NCBI GenBank assembly: GCA_021234155.1
Contig: JAJEKV010000010.1
Span: 12,112,359 to 12,176,358 of the forward strand
Reading direction: 5' to 3'
DNA length: 64,000 bases
DNA from: Isoetes taiwanensis
Taxonomy: Eukaryota; Streptophyta; Lycopodiopsida; Isoetales; Isoetaceae
How positions within the stretch are numbered: the stretch's first letter is position 1; each line of letters starts with the position of its first letter. The notes under the pieces are model-generated. The model was not told the DNA's origin and searched no databases. It saw only the letters and a program-made list of their open reading frames with translations. Below, piece by piece: positions 35,001-45,420 of this stretch. The position numbers and the translations under genes were made by a program.

Positions 35001-35181
35001 AATCGGATTACCTGAATGGCTAGATCTGCATTCATTTCATAGTTAGTACCAGCATTTATAAAATGTATGCAAGTATTCAAACACATATAAAAAATGCTTC
35101 AAATTTATAGCTAAAACCTCAAAGGCATACGATTTTGCTTTCAAAAAAATTTCTGAAACTAAAGCTACAAAACTAATGAAT
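32038..35181 (-). other. Body of the DNA element: exon-like fragments on the minus strand, unrecognised
   Basis: AT-rich with no long ORF, yet the minus strand holds short protein-like stretches with plausible splice borders. A block enters at 34289 after TTGCTTACAG ('WAPSVFGISYSKTNNILFVS', then 'DGVDEYAVNK') and in the next frame gives 'LAPENISCLTIHSMSRDLDI' and 'RKEAKHILPLC'. A second block gives 'YDNVLGDLTKNGRFFVNNEV' up to a CAG/GTATGC donor near 33950. Further stretches are 'AQDLINQAISCFDIDMQTDE' (34018-33827) and 'KKVDLMIMAACNAEELQAS' (33754-33515). One more lies at 34905-34684. They read like pieces of a host gene carried by the element. I do not recognise the gene. Confidence 0.4.
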
Positions 35182-35199
35182 GATAGAAGAGCGACAATG
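35182..35199 (+). repeat. Target-site duplication of the LINE, left
   Basis: GATAGAAGAGCGACAATG; the same 18 bases follow the LINE poly(A) at 42248-42265. Confidence 0.95.
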
Positions 35200-35275
35200 A
35201 CGAGGGAGACAGGGAGAATGCAGGCACTAAGCGCTTCCCACTCGCGCCTCGGGAGGTGTGCACTACCCAGCCCTG

Positions 35276-35677
35276 ATGGATGAGGCTTTACTCGAAGCTG
35301 TTCTCCAAGGGCTGGGTTTTGTCATCCCACCCCAAGGCCATGAGAATACTCTTCAAGCCATCGAGGAGTTAATAGATCTAGCTAGTTCCAATCAATCCAG
35401 AATAGGTTTTTGTAGGGCAGATTTTGAATTTTTTGACAAGTTTTTTCTCAGCATCCTGTGTTTCGACAGAATTGGCTCCCTCAGAGTGTCAGCCCACAAC
35501 TCTCAGCCTTATATCGCCTTGGGTAACAGATTTGAAAGAAACCTCTTCCTTCTAGAGGTCCCCATCGAATTCGGTATTGAACCCCTGTACCACTGGGCAG
35601 ACTTCTTCGATCTTCAGCCAGCAGAATCTTTTGGAGACCTTGGTATTGTGGTCTGGAGGTTTGGGGTGGCTAACTAA
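35276..35677 (+). CDS. Small 5' ORF of the LINE ('ORF0'), unrecognised
   Basis: 133 codons from ATG (35276), only 76 bases inside the LINE, to TAA. The protein begins MDEALLEAVLQGLGFVIPPQ, has an acidic helical start, a 'FFDKFFLSILCFDRIGSLRV' middle and a 'WADFFDLQPAESFGDLGIVV' end. Most plant L1 elements have no ORF at this position; I do not recognise the protein. Pyrimidine-rich leader (35690-36000) separates it from ORF1. A clean frame over 133 codons is suggestive, but chance or a 5'-UTR ORF acting on translation is possible. Confidence 0.55.
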   Translation: MDEALLEAVLQGLGFVIPPQGHENTLQAIEELIDLASSNQSRIGFCRADFEFFDKFFLSILCFDRIGSLRVSAHNSQPYIALGNRFERNLFLLEVPIEFGIEPLYHWADFFDLQPAESFGDLGIVVWRFGVAN

Positions 35678-36011
35678 CCCTGTCGACTCTTGGTTCCCCC
35701 CTTTTTTTTATTTTTCCTTTTCTTATGATTTCTGGTTTTTCTGGTTTTTCGATTCTGTTGCCTCTGACGACTGATGGGACCCCTTACCCCTGATTAGATC
35801 CTTGCAGGGGACTCAGGGTACGGGCCTGCCTCTCTTCATTGCCTAAGCAGATTTTCATTCCTTTCCAATCATTCTTGCTTTCCTTTTTCCCTTTTTCGGA
35901 TCTTTTGCTCCCCCCTTTCTTTCCCCCCCCTCAAAGATCCTTTTTTTCCTGTTCTTTTTCCTTCTTTTCAGTCGGTTCTTGTCTCTGAACCCTTCCTCGT
36001 CTGATTCCGCT

Positions 36012-37919
36012 ATGAGAACCAAGGAGTTGACAAATAAACCAGCCATGGGAGGCTCTTCATCCTCTGCAAGAATTCCCTATGAATATAAAGACACAGATCC
36101 CATTTTAATCATTCAAAGCTGGGACCAAATCTTTGTTCTAGATGATAAGAAGGATCAAGCTTGGATTAAGATGAAAGAACTCAAGGCTGCCTTCGACATC
36201 ATCAGAGAACAGCAAGAAGCCGCATCAAACTGCATGGGAATACAAAAAGAAGGGCAGATTATGGTGTGTAATCTCGAAATGCAAAGGCTCGAGAATCAGT
36301 ACAAAGAAGGCAAAGCCAATGACCGGGACTTGGCTTGGCAGATGCTCCAAAAAATCCAGGAAATGGACATTCTTCTGTACCAGCTGATAAGGGTAAAAAC
36401 AGGTCATTCGAAAGAAGATTGTTGCAGCTTAAAAAATCAGATATTCAGAAGATCGATGACGGAAATGTTACAGACAGCAAAGAATCTTGTAGAAGAACTT
36501 GAGGATCTTGGATGGAAATCAAAAGCCTCTTTTCGGTTAGTGAAAATCTGGGAGGAGGCGGATGATCATGTTATAGAAAGCTTCCGAAAAGGCTTCAAGA
36601 GAAGATTCCCTTCCTTTGCCGCCGAGACTTTGAAAGAGGTTGAGATGGATTACAAAACATACCAACTCCCGCTTCACACTCCTACCAAGTGCGGAATTGC
36701 TGACAGTAATGGTTACTTTCACCCGACGGACTGTGCTAACTGCGACTGCCATAACTGTACAAGCATCAAGGAGCAAAATATGGACAAAAATAAAACGAGA
36801 GTCTCCAAGCAATCTCTGAAGTCCTCAGTTCCAATTATGGGGAAGTATGACAAAATCAATGGTAACTCCTACAAGAACGCTTTACTCAATTCTTTGAATT
36901 CTGTTAATATTGCTACTGATCCAGGAGATGTAGGTAAAGTAACCAATAAGGATGAGGGCATTCTTGACCTGTGTGATATTGCTGATAACTCGGCCAAGGT
37001 CAGATATACCAATCATGGGATCCTTACCCATTTCCCCCAAAAATGCCCTCCCTTAACCACTGTGAAATACTGGATTACCAAGACTCTTCTAGTTCCGATT
37101 CTTTCTATCCTCAAGTTGGATGATAAGACTTTTCAAATTATATGTAAAGAAGAGAAAAGTGTCCCTCAAATTCTCATCAGAAATATCTCTTCTATCTCAG
37201 GATATCCAGTCTACATTATGAAATGGGATCCTTTCTATATTCCAGGGGACTTCTCTACTATTGCTACTACCACCTGGATATCTTGCACAAATTTGCCTAT
37301 GGGATGTTGGACTGTCTCCCATCTTAGAACCATTGCTAGTAGCTTAGGAGAAATTATTCAGATCTCTATCCCCCAGACTAGTTTCCCCTCTGTTTATATC
37401 CAGAAAAAGATTTATTCGAACTGGGAGGACTGCATTCCATGCAAAATTCCCAACAGAGGCATTTTTAATCTTAATATTTCCTACTCTAAGATGCCTCTAG
37501 CTAATTTCTCTCCTCCTCCTAAAGAGATTAAGGAGACAAAGATGCAAAAGGAGGTGGAAACAAATCATGGCAGGCAGGTCTGGAGACCTAAATCCAAGAT
37601 CATGGAGAATAACCACATCAACAAGGCCGATGGTATCATCAGCAAAGAGGTTACTCGAAGAGAGGCCAACCAAACCAAGGTGGAATATAATGTATGTAAA
37701 GATCACCATGGTATGTTTTTTCCTGATAAAGGCATCATATTTCAATTTCCATCCAAGGTGGTTATCAGGGTTGACCCTACTAATATGAGCATCTCGACAT
37801 TGGATCTTGGTATTTTAAATAATAACTTTGGTTCTTGTGAAGAGATCAGGAAGGAAGACTCGAGAGGGCGACTTCGACATACAAAGTCATCAATAAGACT
37901 TCCAACCTGGAAGATGTGA
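36012..37919 (+). CDS. LINE ORF1, DUF4283-like RNA-binding protein
   Basis: 635 codons from ATG (36012), intact. An N-terminal charged helical region (about residues 40-220) is followed by a Cys cluster 'CANCDCHNC' (about residue 248), a low-complexity linker, and a DUF4283-like domain (about residues 335-460) with 'GYPVYIMKWDPFYIPGDFST', 'TTTWISCTNLPMGCWTVSHL' and 'IASSLGEIIQIS'. The C-terminus is basic. Known: plant L1 ORF1 proteins bind LINE RNA and form the particle with ORF2 protein. The in-frame stretch upstream lacks an ATG, which decides the start. About 100 bases separate it from ORF2. Confidence 0.85.
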   Translation: MRTKELTNKPAMGGSSSSARIPYEYKDTDPILIIQSWDQIFVLDDKKDQAWIKMKELKAAFDIIREQQEAASNCMGIQKEGQIMVCNLEMQRLENQYKEGKANDRDLAWQMLQKIQEMDILLYQLIRVKTGHSKEDCCSLKNQIFRRSMTEMLQTAKNLVEELEDLGWKSKASFRLVKIWEEADDHVIESFRKGFKRRFPSFAAETLKEVEMDYKTYQLPLHTPTKCGIADSNGYFHPTDCANCDCHNCTSIKEQNMDKNKTRVSKQSLKSSVPIMGKYDKINGNSYKNALLNSLNSVNIATDPGDVGKVTNKDEGILDLCDIADNSAKVRYTNHGILTHFPQKCPPLTTVKYWITKTLLVPILSILKLDDKTFQIICKEEKSVPQILIRNISSISGYPVYIMKWDPFYIPGDFSTIATTTWISCTNLPMGCWTVSHLRTIASSLGEIIQISIPQTSFPSVYIQKKIYSNWEDCIPCKIPNRGIFNLNISYSKMPLANFSPPPKEIKETKMQKEVETNHGRQVWRPKSKIMENNHINKADGIISKEVTRREANQTKVEYNVCKDHHGMFFPDKGIIFQFPSKVVIRVDPTNMSISTLDLGILNNNFGSCEEIRKEDSRGRLRHTKSSIRLPTWKM

Positions 37920-38018
37920 CTTGGTCAATAGTTAACAGCAGAAGAAAAAGGGGGAAGAAAAGCCCTAAAGATTTTACCATGGGACCCCTAAGAAGATCCC
38001 CAAGAAAAACCCTCTCAA

Positions 38019-41000
38019 ATGGATTTAAGTCTTAAAGGCATTACTTGGAACATCCAAGGCATCAATTCGAATAACAAGAGAGGTAGATTAAAGGTTTGCC
38101 TAAGCTCTATGAATCTAGATTTTATTTTTTTCCAAGAGCATAAAATTCATGATGATAACATTAACTATATAATCGAGATGTTCTGGCCTTTTGTCAACTT
38201 TCAAGCATTGGTCTCTTAAAGCTAACAACACTTCAAGCAGCATAACCATTGCTTGGAACAACAGACTCAACATGGAGGATATTCAGATGGTTAATGACAA
38301 TAGTAGGAGATGGCAGATTATCCATGGAAAAGTTGGAACGAGAAGAATTGTCTTTATTAATGTTTATGCATACCACCAGCCCCCTGATAGAACTGGCCTT
38401 TGGGATGTAATTAATAGAAGTCTTGAGAGAATTCCTTATGATGAGTGCATTTTAGCAGGTGATTTTAATATGGTTACTCATAGCTATATGAGGAGCGCCA
38501 ACTTCAGACCTTTGACTGACAATGAATTCTCAAGCTGGAATGCTCTCCTTTACTCTCACCACCTCTCTTTGGCCAGAGTTATTCCTCACTCCTATAGCTG
38601 GAATGATCACAGAGCTCAGCCTGTTTGCTGCCTCCATGACAGGTTCTATCTCAGTGAATCCCTTTGGTGTAACAGCACTAGGGTCACTAACCTCACCAAC
38701 TACACTCTTTCGGACCATTTCCCCCAGCTTATTAGCATATGTGGCAACAGTCCCCAGAGAAAGAGGAATTCTTATTTTAAATTAAACACTAATCTTTTGG
38801 ATCAGGATGACTTTTTGCATAACCTTCAACAGATCATCTCTCAGGAGGCTAAGCCTAGGGGTAATAGAGGTTGGATGGATTGGTGGGTCAGAGTCTCTAA
38901 GAGGATCAAGAATTGGCTCAAGATTTGGGGGAAAGAGATCCATAGAAGTAATACTGCCCATTTGCAGGACCTCAGAACTCAGTTAGACTCGGCTAGTGGA
39001 CAACAAAAGGATGAGATCAAGATCCTAATCGAAAGAGAAGAAACAAGAATTGCCAGGGGTTGGAAGATCAAAGCAAAGGTAAAGGAGTTAAAGGAGGATG
39101 AGAGAAGCAATTCTAAGTACTTCTTCATTAAGGCTAAGGGAAGAGTGAAAAGAAATCATATCTATAGCATTCTTTGGGAAGGCAACAATATCGATAATGA
39201 CACCACGACTCAAATGTCTTTGCCAAAACTCATTTCTCCAGAATCATGGGAACTGAGGAAAATATAAGTAGAGAAGACATTGAAAATTTTGTGTCTATCC
39301 AGCAGAAGGTTACTGAGCACATGAATGACACTCTTTCGAGGCCCTTCACCTGGGGGGAAATGTTGAAAGTTCTGCAGGAGATGGAAAATGGCAAGACCCC
39401 AGGCCCTGATGGCCTCCCAGCTGAGTTCTTCAAGAAGTCTTGGGACATATTGGGCATGGACATTGTCTCTTTGGCCAATGAATTCCTGATCACCAAACAA
39501 ATTGGCAGGGATCAACACAAGTTTAATTGCTCTTATCCCGAAGATGGAGCTCCCTACTACTTTCTCTGACTACAGACCAATATCTCTGACCAATGTGGTG
39601 TATAAGTTAATTTCAGGTACTATGGCTGCTCGTCTTAAACCTATCCTGGAGGAAGTTATCAGTAACACTCAAAGTGCTTATCTAAGAGGAAGGTATATTC
39701 TTGACAATGTTCTTTCTTTGCATCTTTGGGTATCTCCTGGGCCAAAGATTCCAACCAGTCAATTGGCCTCCTCAAGCTGGATATCACAAAAGCTTTTGAT
39801 ACTGTAAGTTGGGCTTTTCTTTGCTGGTGCTGTAGGAAATTTGGATTCTCTGAGGAGACAATCTCAATCTTCCAAGGCATCCTTAAAACTCAGTCTGGCC
39901 TTGTTCTCATTAATGGGGAATGTAGCCCTTTTTTTGACATCAAAAGGGGGGTCAAACAGGGATGCCCTCTTGCTCCTTTCCTTTTTTTGATTGTAATGGA
40001 AGGATTAAATAGCAACCTTAAAAGAGCAAAGGATCTTCACCTAATCAGGGGTCTCAGGCTTCCCTCTCAGGAGGGTGGTGAGATTCTTAATGTCCACTTT
40101 GCAGATGACACATTCCTATTTCTACATTTGGAGGACCAATCCATCCAGAATACTCTGGCCACTCTGGAAGAATTTGGCAAATGCTCGGGATGTAGAATCA
40201 ATCCTGTCAAGACCAAGTTGATCTCGAGGCATCAAGAGGAGGGTGAGCTTGCTGCAGCAAGACTGGGTTGTATGTATCTCTCCCCTAATACTAAAACTAA
40301 AATTCTAGGTATCCCCTTTGCTATTAGAGTTAATGCTCGTGATCTTTGGGAGGATTTAATTGATAAATTTTATAAAAAAGTTGACTCCCTTAATTCCAAA
40401 TTTCTATCCAAAAATGGGAGAGCTATTCTGGCAAACTCGGTCATCTCTTCCTCTCAGGTCTATCAATCCTCCATCATTATGGCCCCTAAGAAAGTCTTGA
40501 CAAAAATGCAGAGCATCATTGGAAGGTTTATAGCAGGTGGATCAAGCAGAAGATGTTGGATTCCTATTTCTATGGAAGAATCTTTAAAGCACAAAAGAAT
40601 GGGGGTCCAGGGTCATAAACATTGAAAAGCAGTGCCACCGCTTTGGCTGCAAAGTACTTCTTCTTTAGGGCTGTAATAACAGTTAATCACCACAGCGGAG
40701 TGCTCTCATCTCCTATTACATTAAGAAATGCCACCCCTTTGGCTGGAGAAATCTTAATATGCAGCTTCCTCATAGTATCTACTTCGACTTTACTATCCCT
40801 ACCACTATGCCTTTAATTATTAAGAAGTGGATTAGGGCATGGTTGAAGGTTAGAGGTATGTATACGTGGAAAGAAGGACTTTCACAGGACCAGCCTATAT
40901 TTTGGAGCCCCTCTCTGATTCTGGATGACCCTAACACTTGTCTTGCCACTAACTTTCCTAAGTTAGCCAAGCAATGGACTCAACGGGGAGTTATCTACAT

Positions 41001-41679
41001 AAGTGATATTATGGATGAATTTGTTTACCAAGATTCCAGTCTTGCAGATCTAGGAGACGACTCCAGGCAGCTTTACAATAGTATTACTCAAAGATTGGCT
41101 TATGGAGATTGGCATGATACTAATGTTTTCTGGCACATTAATGGGTTTTGTGGTTATAAAGTCAGCTTAGCTTACAGGTACCTCAATAGAGACCAAGAAG
41201 TTACCATTCATTCGAAATGGAACATCGAACCTGACAGGGTTCTCAGAAACCTGAAATTTATGTGGAAGAGCCCAATTCATCCTAAAATCAAAGCTTTTAT
41301 GTGGCAACTTTGGCATAAAGCCCTTGCCACGAACAGTAAGAGATGGAGGCTTAATATGTCTAACTCTGATATCTGTGTTAGATGCTTGCAGGATCAAGAA
41401 GATGAAGCACACCTTTTTAAAGAGTGCCTATGGGCAGAATGGGTTCTGGAGCTGGCTGAATCTGAACTGAACATTCCAGGCCTTTCTAATATGCATATCA
41501 CAGAAATCTTCTTCCCTGAAAACCCTATTGAGTGGAGAAGATATATTCTCATGTGGAGAATGTGGAAGGGTAGAAACTCCTTAATCTTTAAGGAGGAAAT
41601 TATATGGCCTACTGCTATCATTAAGCAGACCCAATATGACATTAACTGGGTCATTGAGGTATATGGAAATCAGCAATAA
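38019..41679 (+). pseudogene. LINE ORF2: AP endonuclease, RT and zf-RVT, at least four frame breaks
   Basis: Starts MDLSLKGITWNIQGINSNNK at 38019. Endonuclease motifs: 'WNIQGIN', 'FFQEHK', 'LAGDFNMV', 'SYSWND' and 'LSDHFPQL'. RT motifs: 'MENGKTPGPDGLPAEFFKKS', '[16 protein letters not shown]', '[15 protein letters not shown]', 'GVKQGCPLAPFLFLI' and the catalytic 'HFADDTFLF' (about 40098). The C-terminal zf-RVT domain has 'IKAFMWQLWHKALATNSKRW' and 'CVRCLQDQEDEAHLFKEC'. Breaks lie near 38200, 39240, 39500, 39760 and 40620-40760. The catalytic residues all survive, so the copy is young. It would nick DNA and prime reverse transcription at the target. Confidence 0.92.
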
Positions 41680-41694
41680 GGTACATAATTACTT

Positions 41695-42042
41695 ATGTTG
41701 GTTTTTTCCTTATTTTCAGGTAATACTTTGATTATGTTCAAAAGACTAAGGTGGAAGAGAATGAATCTCCATGCAAATGCGCTCTGGTTGACACAATTTG
41801 GAGTTGAAGTACCAAATGGACATGGCGAAGACTGTAGGTGCAACTGCGCCTGCCTCTCTTACTATGACGAAAAAAGATACATCTTATGCAGTGCAAAAGA
41901 CAAGAAGGACAGATTCAACCCAGGGAAGGCTCATTTATGCAAATGCCCCTACTGCCTTTTCATTATAGCCAACAAGGGAATGGGAAGAAAAGACCACTCC
42001 AAGAGAGAGCCCAAGAAAAGACGGTTCTCGGGTGATCACTAA
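41695..42042 (+). CDS. Cys-rich 3' ORF of the LINE ('ORF3'), unrecognised
   Basis: 115 codons starting 15 bases after the ORF2 stop. The N-terminus is hydrophobic; the centre has a Cys array 'CRCNCACLSYY' ... 'CSAK' ... 'CKCPYC' likely to bind zinc, and the C-terminus is basic ('REPKKRRFSG', nuclear-localisation-like). A possible splice acceptor (CCTTATTTTCAG, 41707-41718) sits near its start, so it could also be a last exon. Real plant LINEs rarely have a third ORF; this may be a captured sequence. Confidence 0.5.
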   Translation: MLVFSLFSGNTLIMFKRLRWKRMNLHANALWLTQFGVEVPNGHGEDCRCNCACLSYYDEKRYILCSAKDKKDRFNPGKAHLCKCPYCLFIIANKGMGRKDHSKREPKKRRFSGDH

Positions 42043-42247
42043 GCCTCCGGCTTGAACTACTACCAGTTTACACCTGCAACTTCCATAAACTTTTAACTGT
42101 TGTTTGATTTGGGATAGTTGGTTTTTTCAGGGTCAATAACCTACCCTTTCCTAAAGGTTACCTCCTAAAAGTTAAGAGCTCTCATTGCTCCCTTTTGTAC
42201 CTTTATTATACATATTTAATATACACTGCCTTCAATTAAAAAAAAAA

Positions 42248-42265
42248 GATAGAAGAGCGACAATG
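42248..42265 (+). repeat. Target-site duplication of the LINE, right
   Basis: GATAGAAGAGCGACAATG after the A run; equals 35182-35199. Confidence 0.95.
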
Positions 42266-42481
42266 GCAAATCCAGAACCAACAATCCTCAAGGGCGTCGA
42301 AAAGTTGGCTAAAGTCCCTCCAACACACTCCCGGCGGCAAGGCGAATTCTGACCTCGGGCGGGAGGATAAAAAAAGTTTTTGGCTAATATTTTTTTATTT
42401 TTTTTATTTTTAAGCCTACTTAAGATTCGTGCAATCTTTTTTTTAAAAATAGAATATTCGCCTTTTGGCGAATATTCGCCC
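42266..42481. other. Right arm of the DNA element
   Basis: Non-coding. Holds T/A runs and, at 42448-42481, GAATATTCGCC / GGCGAATATTCGCC palindromic units close to the right TIR, probably transposase-binding sites. Confidence 0.6.
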
Positions 42482-42505
42482 TTAGAGACAACACTAGTCA
42501 TGTGC

Positions 42506-42713
42506 TCATGTTTTGTTTACGCTTCCGCAGCTAGGTCGATCCCGAGGGAGACGGGATGAATGACACGTCCATTCTTCCCCGTCGGGTTCTTGGCCACCAT
42601 CAAGGGCCCGATGTTAGGTGGACGGCCTCATGTCAGTGAGCAGATGCTGGTTTGAGGGATGATCTCCAGTTTGTATACGATCGGGGCATCGTATATGAGC
42701 TGGGGCCATCACA
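42506..42713 (+). repeat. 3' LTR of element A, last part
   Basis: Resumes with TCATGTTTTG and ends GCCATCACA. It matches 9331-9537 nearly exactly. Confidence 0.9.
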
Positions 42714-43121
42714 ATCCTGCTGAACTGCTCGAATCAAGGGAAACTAATGGTGCAATTCGCTTGGGCAGAGTCTGGGAGGTGATTTTGGCTCCTGGGGCAG
42801 CCAAAACAGAGCTCTAAAACCCTATGGACGAAAATAGCAAGTTAGGGTTTTCCTAACCTAAATAGACAAGGGTTTAGGGCTAGGGTTTCCAATTATCCTT
42901 TTAGGCGCCTTTAATGGCTAGGTGGCAAAATGTGCCCACATGGAAAGGTGTGCCCACATTAATGTGCACATTGGTAAGTGTGCATATTAATAATAAATGC
43001 ACATACCTAGCAAGTTGCCCCCTAGGGGCTACCCACCTACACATCAGTCGGAGTGGCGTGTACGCGTGACGAGGCAGTACAGTATACGTCCTGGGGCCGT
43101 ATACTGTGCTGGAACGTCACA
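42714..43121 (-). repeat. 3' LTR of element C, start only
   Basis: On the minus strand begins TGTGACGTTCCAGCACAG and ends at the end of element A's LTR. The missing 1.1 kb should lie beyond the other end of A but is not in the window. Confidence 0.85.
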
Positions 43122-43134
43122 TTCTCCCCATCTT
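43122..43134 (-). other. Polypurine tract of element C
   Basis: AAGATGGGGAGAA on the minus strand, directly before the 3' LTR. Confidence 0.85.
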
Positions 43135-43989
43135 GAAATGATGCTGTCCGCAGCATCGTGGGTCTCCCCACCTTGGAGTTTTCCTAATCTGCAATCAACC
43201 TGATGCATACAATATAATACTTACACATTTATCAAGATTACCTTAAGGCAATATTTTTAAACATTATTAACTTATGAAATAACTTATCGATTCGCACATC
43301 ATTAACAAGTTACTCAATAGTTTACTTAACACGACAATTAAGTTCATCAAAATTTCATATCTATAATTATTGTTTCGAGGTGCTCTTCCTTCCTTGCAAC
43401 ACATTCCAACAAAATTTGTGTTGCAAGTCTTCGTAGCTCGACCTCCTTGCCCTCCGGAGCGCTCTATTGGCCTGCAGGTCGACACTACGTTATTACCATT
43501 TTAATTATTAATAAATTTTTGGTTATGTGGTGACCACCCCACCTATCTACATGGATGCATGGCTGATCTCCCGACGTAGGAAGAGGGTGACTCTTCCATT
43601 ATGGTCGTGGAGACAGCGCCTATATGCTTATATGCCGCTATGCCGCTCATGCCTACACCTCTAGTTGCTCAGCGTGGAGGATATCCTTCCCGTATGTGGG
43701 GCGTGAAGGATAGATTCCTCCTATCAAAGCATATATGGGGCTAAAGGTGCCTTTCCTATCAATGCATTCCTCAATGACCTCCTTTCTCTCGAGGTCGTCT
43801 ACTTCCGTGGGACAGAAGTAGACTTTCTAATCTACCTTCCACTCATCCAAGCGAAAACGCGGTCATGCCTACATTGACATTACACCACGCCCTAGAGATC
43901 ACCGTAGTGGTACCATCATCGGTAACAACGCATGCGACCCATACCTAACATAGGTTGCATGCGTAGATTAATCTTAACTACACATAGAA
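43135..43989 (-). other. 3' non-coding region of element C
   Basis: Carries the CTTGCAACACA / TGTGTTGCAAG hairpin at 43393-43427, the GTAGACTTTCTAATCTAC palindrome near 43815, and GAGGTC/GACCTC pairs, all as in B and F. No ORF. Confidence 0.7.
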
Positions 43990-44513
43990 TTACATGGCTG
44001 AGCCGATTTCTTCGGAGATGACCTTGCCGTCCCATTGCTCCATGAACTGTGGGTACTGCTTTACTAGATCTTTCTTAAGTACCCATATCGCGTCTTCCAC
44101 TGGCAAGTGTTTCCACTTGACCAAGTATTGGAGGAACTTTGATCTCCTCGTTTTCTTGAAAGCTTTATCAAGGATCAATTCTGAAACTATTTCCAGCTGC
44201 TCCTCCGTCATTTCCAACAACGTTGGAGTGTCCAAGACTTCGTCTGGACTTGGAGTATGCTTCTTCAACAAGCTTACGTGGAAGACCTTATGAATCTTTA
44301 GGTGTGCTGGCAAGTCTAACTTGTAGGATTGATTACCTACTCTCTTGACTATTCTGAACGGTCCAGCTCACCTTGGAGCAAGCTTCTTGCAATTTCCGAT
44401 GCGGAGCTTCGCCTGCTTTACCTTGATCTTGAGCCATACATCATCTCCAACTTGGAACTCCCTGACTGTCTGATGCTTGTCGGCGATGCTCTTTTGACAA
44501 CTTCTTGCTGCCA
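43990..44513 (-). pseudogene. pol: C-terminal integrase and chromodomain-like end of element C pol
   Basis: Reading leftward from the inversion breakpoint: a stretch matching 'EFKVGDDVWLKIKVK' of B, a break near 44370, then 'LPAHLKIHKVFHVSLLKKHT', 'PDEVLDTPTLLEMTEEQLEI' and a chromodomain-like end 'ILDKAFKKTRRSKFLQYLVK', 'WKHLPVEDAIWVLKKDLVK'. The central Trp of the chromodomain is present, while other aromatic cage positions seem absent, as in group II chromodomains. It is cut from the rest of its integrase by the inversion. Confidence 0.85.
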
Positions 44514-44546
44514 GGACCCATCACCCCAGAAGAGGAAATATCACAG

Positions 44547-45420
44547 ATGAGGACGGACCTTGAGCAGATAAAGGCTTTGCTGGCCGCGCAAGCAGGAGTA
44601 GGTTCGGAGGGCAACGCTCAGTTGCCACAAGCATCAGCTCGGAAAACAGGAAGGGACAAGAAGAGAAGCAAGAGAAGGAGGTCTTCCAGCTCGGAGTCCT
44701 CCGACTCAAGCTCAGATTCGGACACCGACTCCGAGGAAGAAGAAGAGCAGGCCCAGGACCAAACAGAGGGAAGGCAGAGGAACACTGCAGATGGAAGGCA
44801 GAGGGATACCACAGATGGACGACAAAGGGACACAAGAGCCTCTGACTACCTGAAGAAGGTAGACTCTGCATTGGGGAATGTTTGAAGGCCGAAAACTCGA
44901 AAGCAATTCTCAAAGCGAGAATAGGTCAGGCATGGAGGCGGAGGCTTGGCTCGACGAGATGAGTGAATACGGCAACGCCTATGGTATGAAGGATAAGGAT
45001 AAAGGCAGGGTGGCAACAGCTAACCTGAAGGGTGCAGCACGCATTTGGTGGAAGGGTTATGCCAAGGCCCATGGCTTGAGCAGGGATGCTTGCAGGTTCA
45101 GGAAGTTCGCTAAAGCCTTCAAGCACCATTATGTCCCGAGAGAGCACAAGTCCAGCATGATGCATCAGTTCTACAGGTTGCAGCAAGGCAACAAATCAGT
45201 CCAGAAATATACAGCGGAATTCATGAGGCTAAGGCTTTATGTACCAAAATTTGGTGAAAAGCATGCAGTGGAGAGCTATATTGAAGGGCTGAACGAAGAG
45301 ATCCGCAAGCTTGTAAGGGCAATAAACCCTAAGACGGTATCAGAAGCAGAGTCCAAGGTAATAAGCTTGCAAGGAACAGGGCCTCGAAACAGCGAGGCAA
45401 GTGCAATTACTGTGATATAA
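44547..45420 (+). pseudogene. gag: gag of element C (inverted block)
   Basis: MRTDLEQIKALLAAQAGVGS at 44547, a basic then acidic Ser-rich stretch ('KRSKRRRSSSSESSDSSSDS'), 'GRQRDTTDGRQRDTRASDYL', one frame break at about 44880, then the retrotrans_gag core 'MEAEAWLDEMSEYGNAYGMK', 'ARIWWKGYAKAHGLSRDACR', 'FMRLRLYVPKFGEKHAVESY' and 'GLNEEIRKLVRAINPK'. A damaged zinc knuckle lies near 45620-45680. Confidence 0.88.

Larger units (their letters stand above)
35200..42247 (+). mobile_element. Full-length L1-type LINE with four ORFs
   Basis: 7.05 kb bounded by an 18-base target duplication and ending in an A run (42238-42247), the mark of target-primed reverse transcription. It holds a small 5' ORF (35276-35677), ORF1 (36012-37919), ORF2 with endonuclease, RT and zf-RVT (38019-41679, frameshifted) and a Cys-rich 3' ORF (41695-42042). 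The intact duplication shows that the 5' end is complete. Confidence 0.95.
32023..42496. mobile_element. DNA transposon with 15-bp TIRs and 9-bp target duplication, carrying a LINE
   Basis: Ends TAGTGTTGTCTCTAA (32023-32037) and its exact complement at 42482-42496. GTCATGTGC flanks both sides (32014-32022, 42497-42505), and the uninterrupted LTR at 9300-9340 has it once, so the empty site is visible in the window. Because the TIR may be read as starting one base earlier on either side, the duplication is 7-9 bases; the TAGTG start fits hAT and a 9-base duplication fits Mutator-like elements. GGCGAA motifs recur near both ends, with GGCGAATATTCGCC next to the right TIR. Without the LINE the element is about 3.4 kb. 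No transposase seen, so probably non-autonomous. Confidence 0.85.
9051..42713 (+). mobile_element. LTR retrotransposon A (histone-carrying chromovirus family), 5'-truncated, twice interrupted
   Basis: The 5' LTR remnant 9051-9537 matches the 3' LTR (30677-32022 plus 42506-42713) almost base for base where both survive. Order: LTR, primer-binding site, hairpin-rich leader, H3-like ORF (10450-11638), hairpins, element B inserted at 12344, internal remnant 25520-30663, polypurine tract 30664-30676, 3' LTR. Without the insertions A would be about 10 kb. Its 3' end abuts the broken LTR of element C, so A probably inserted into C. The 5' LTR and the matching part of C's LTR are missing, so a later deletion is likely at 9050/9051. 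Confidence 0.8.
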
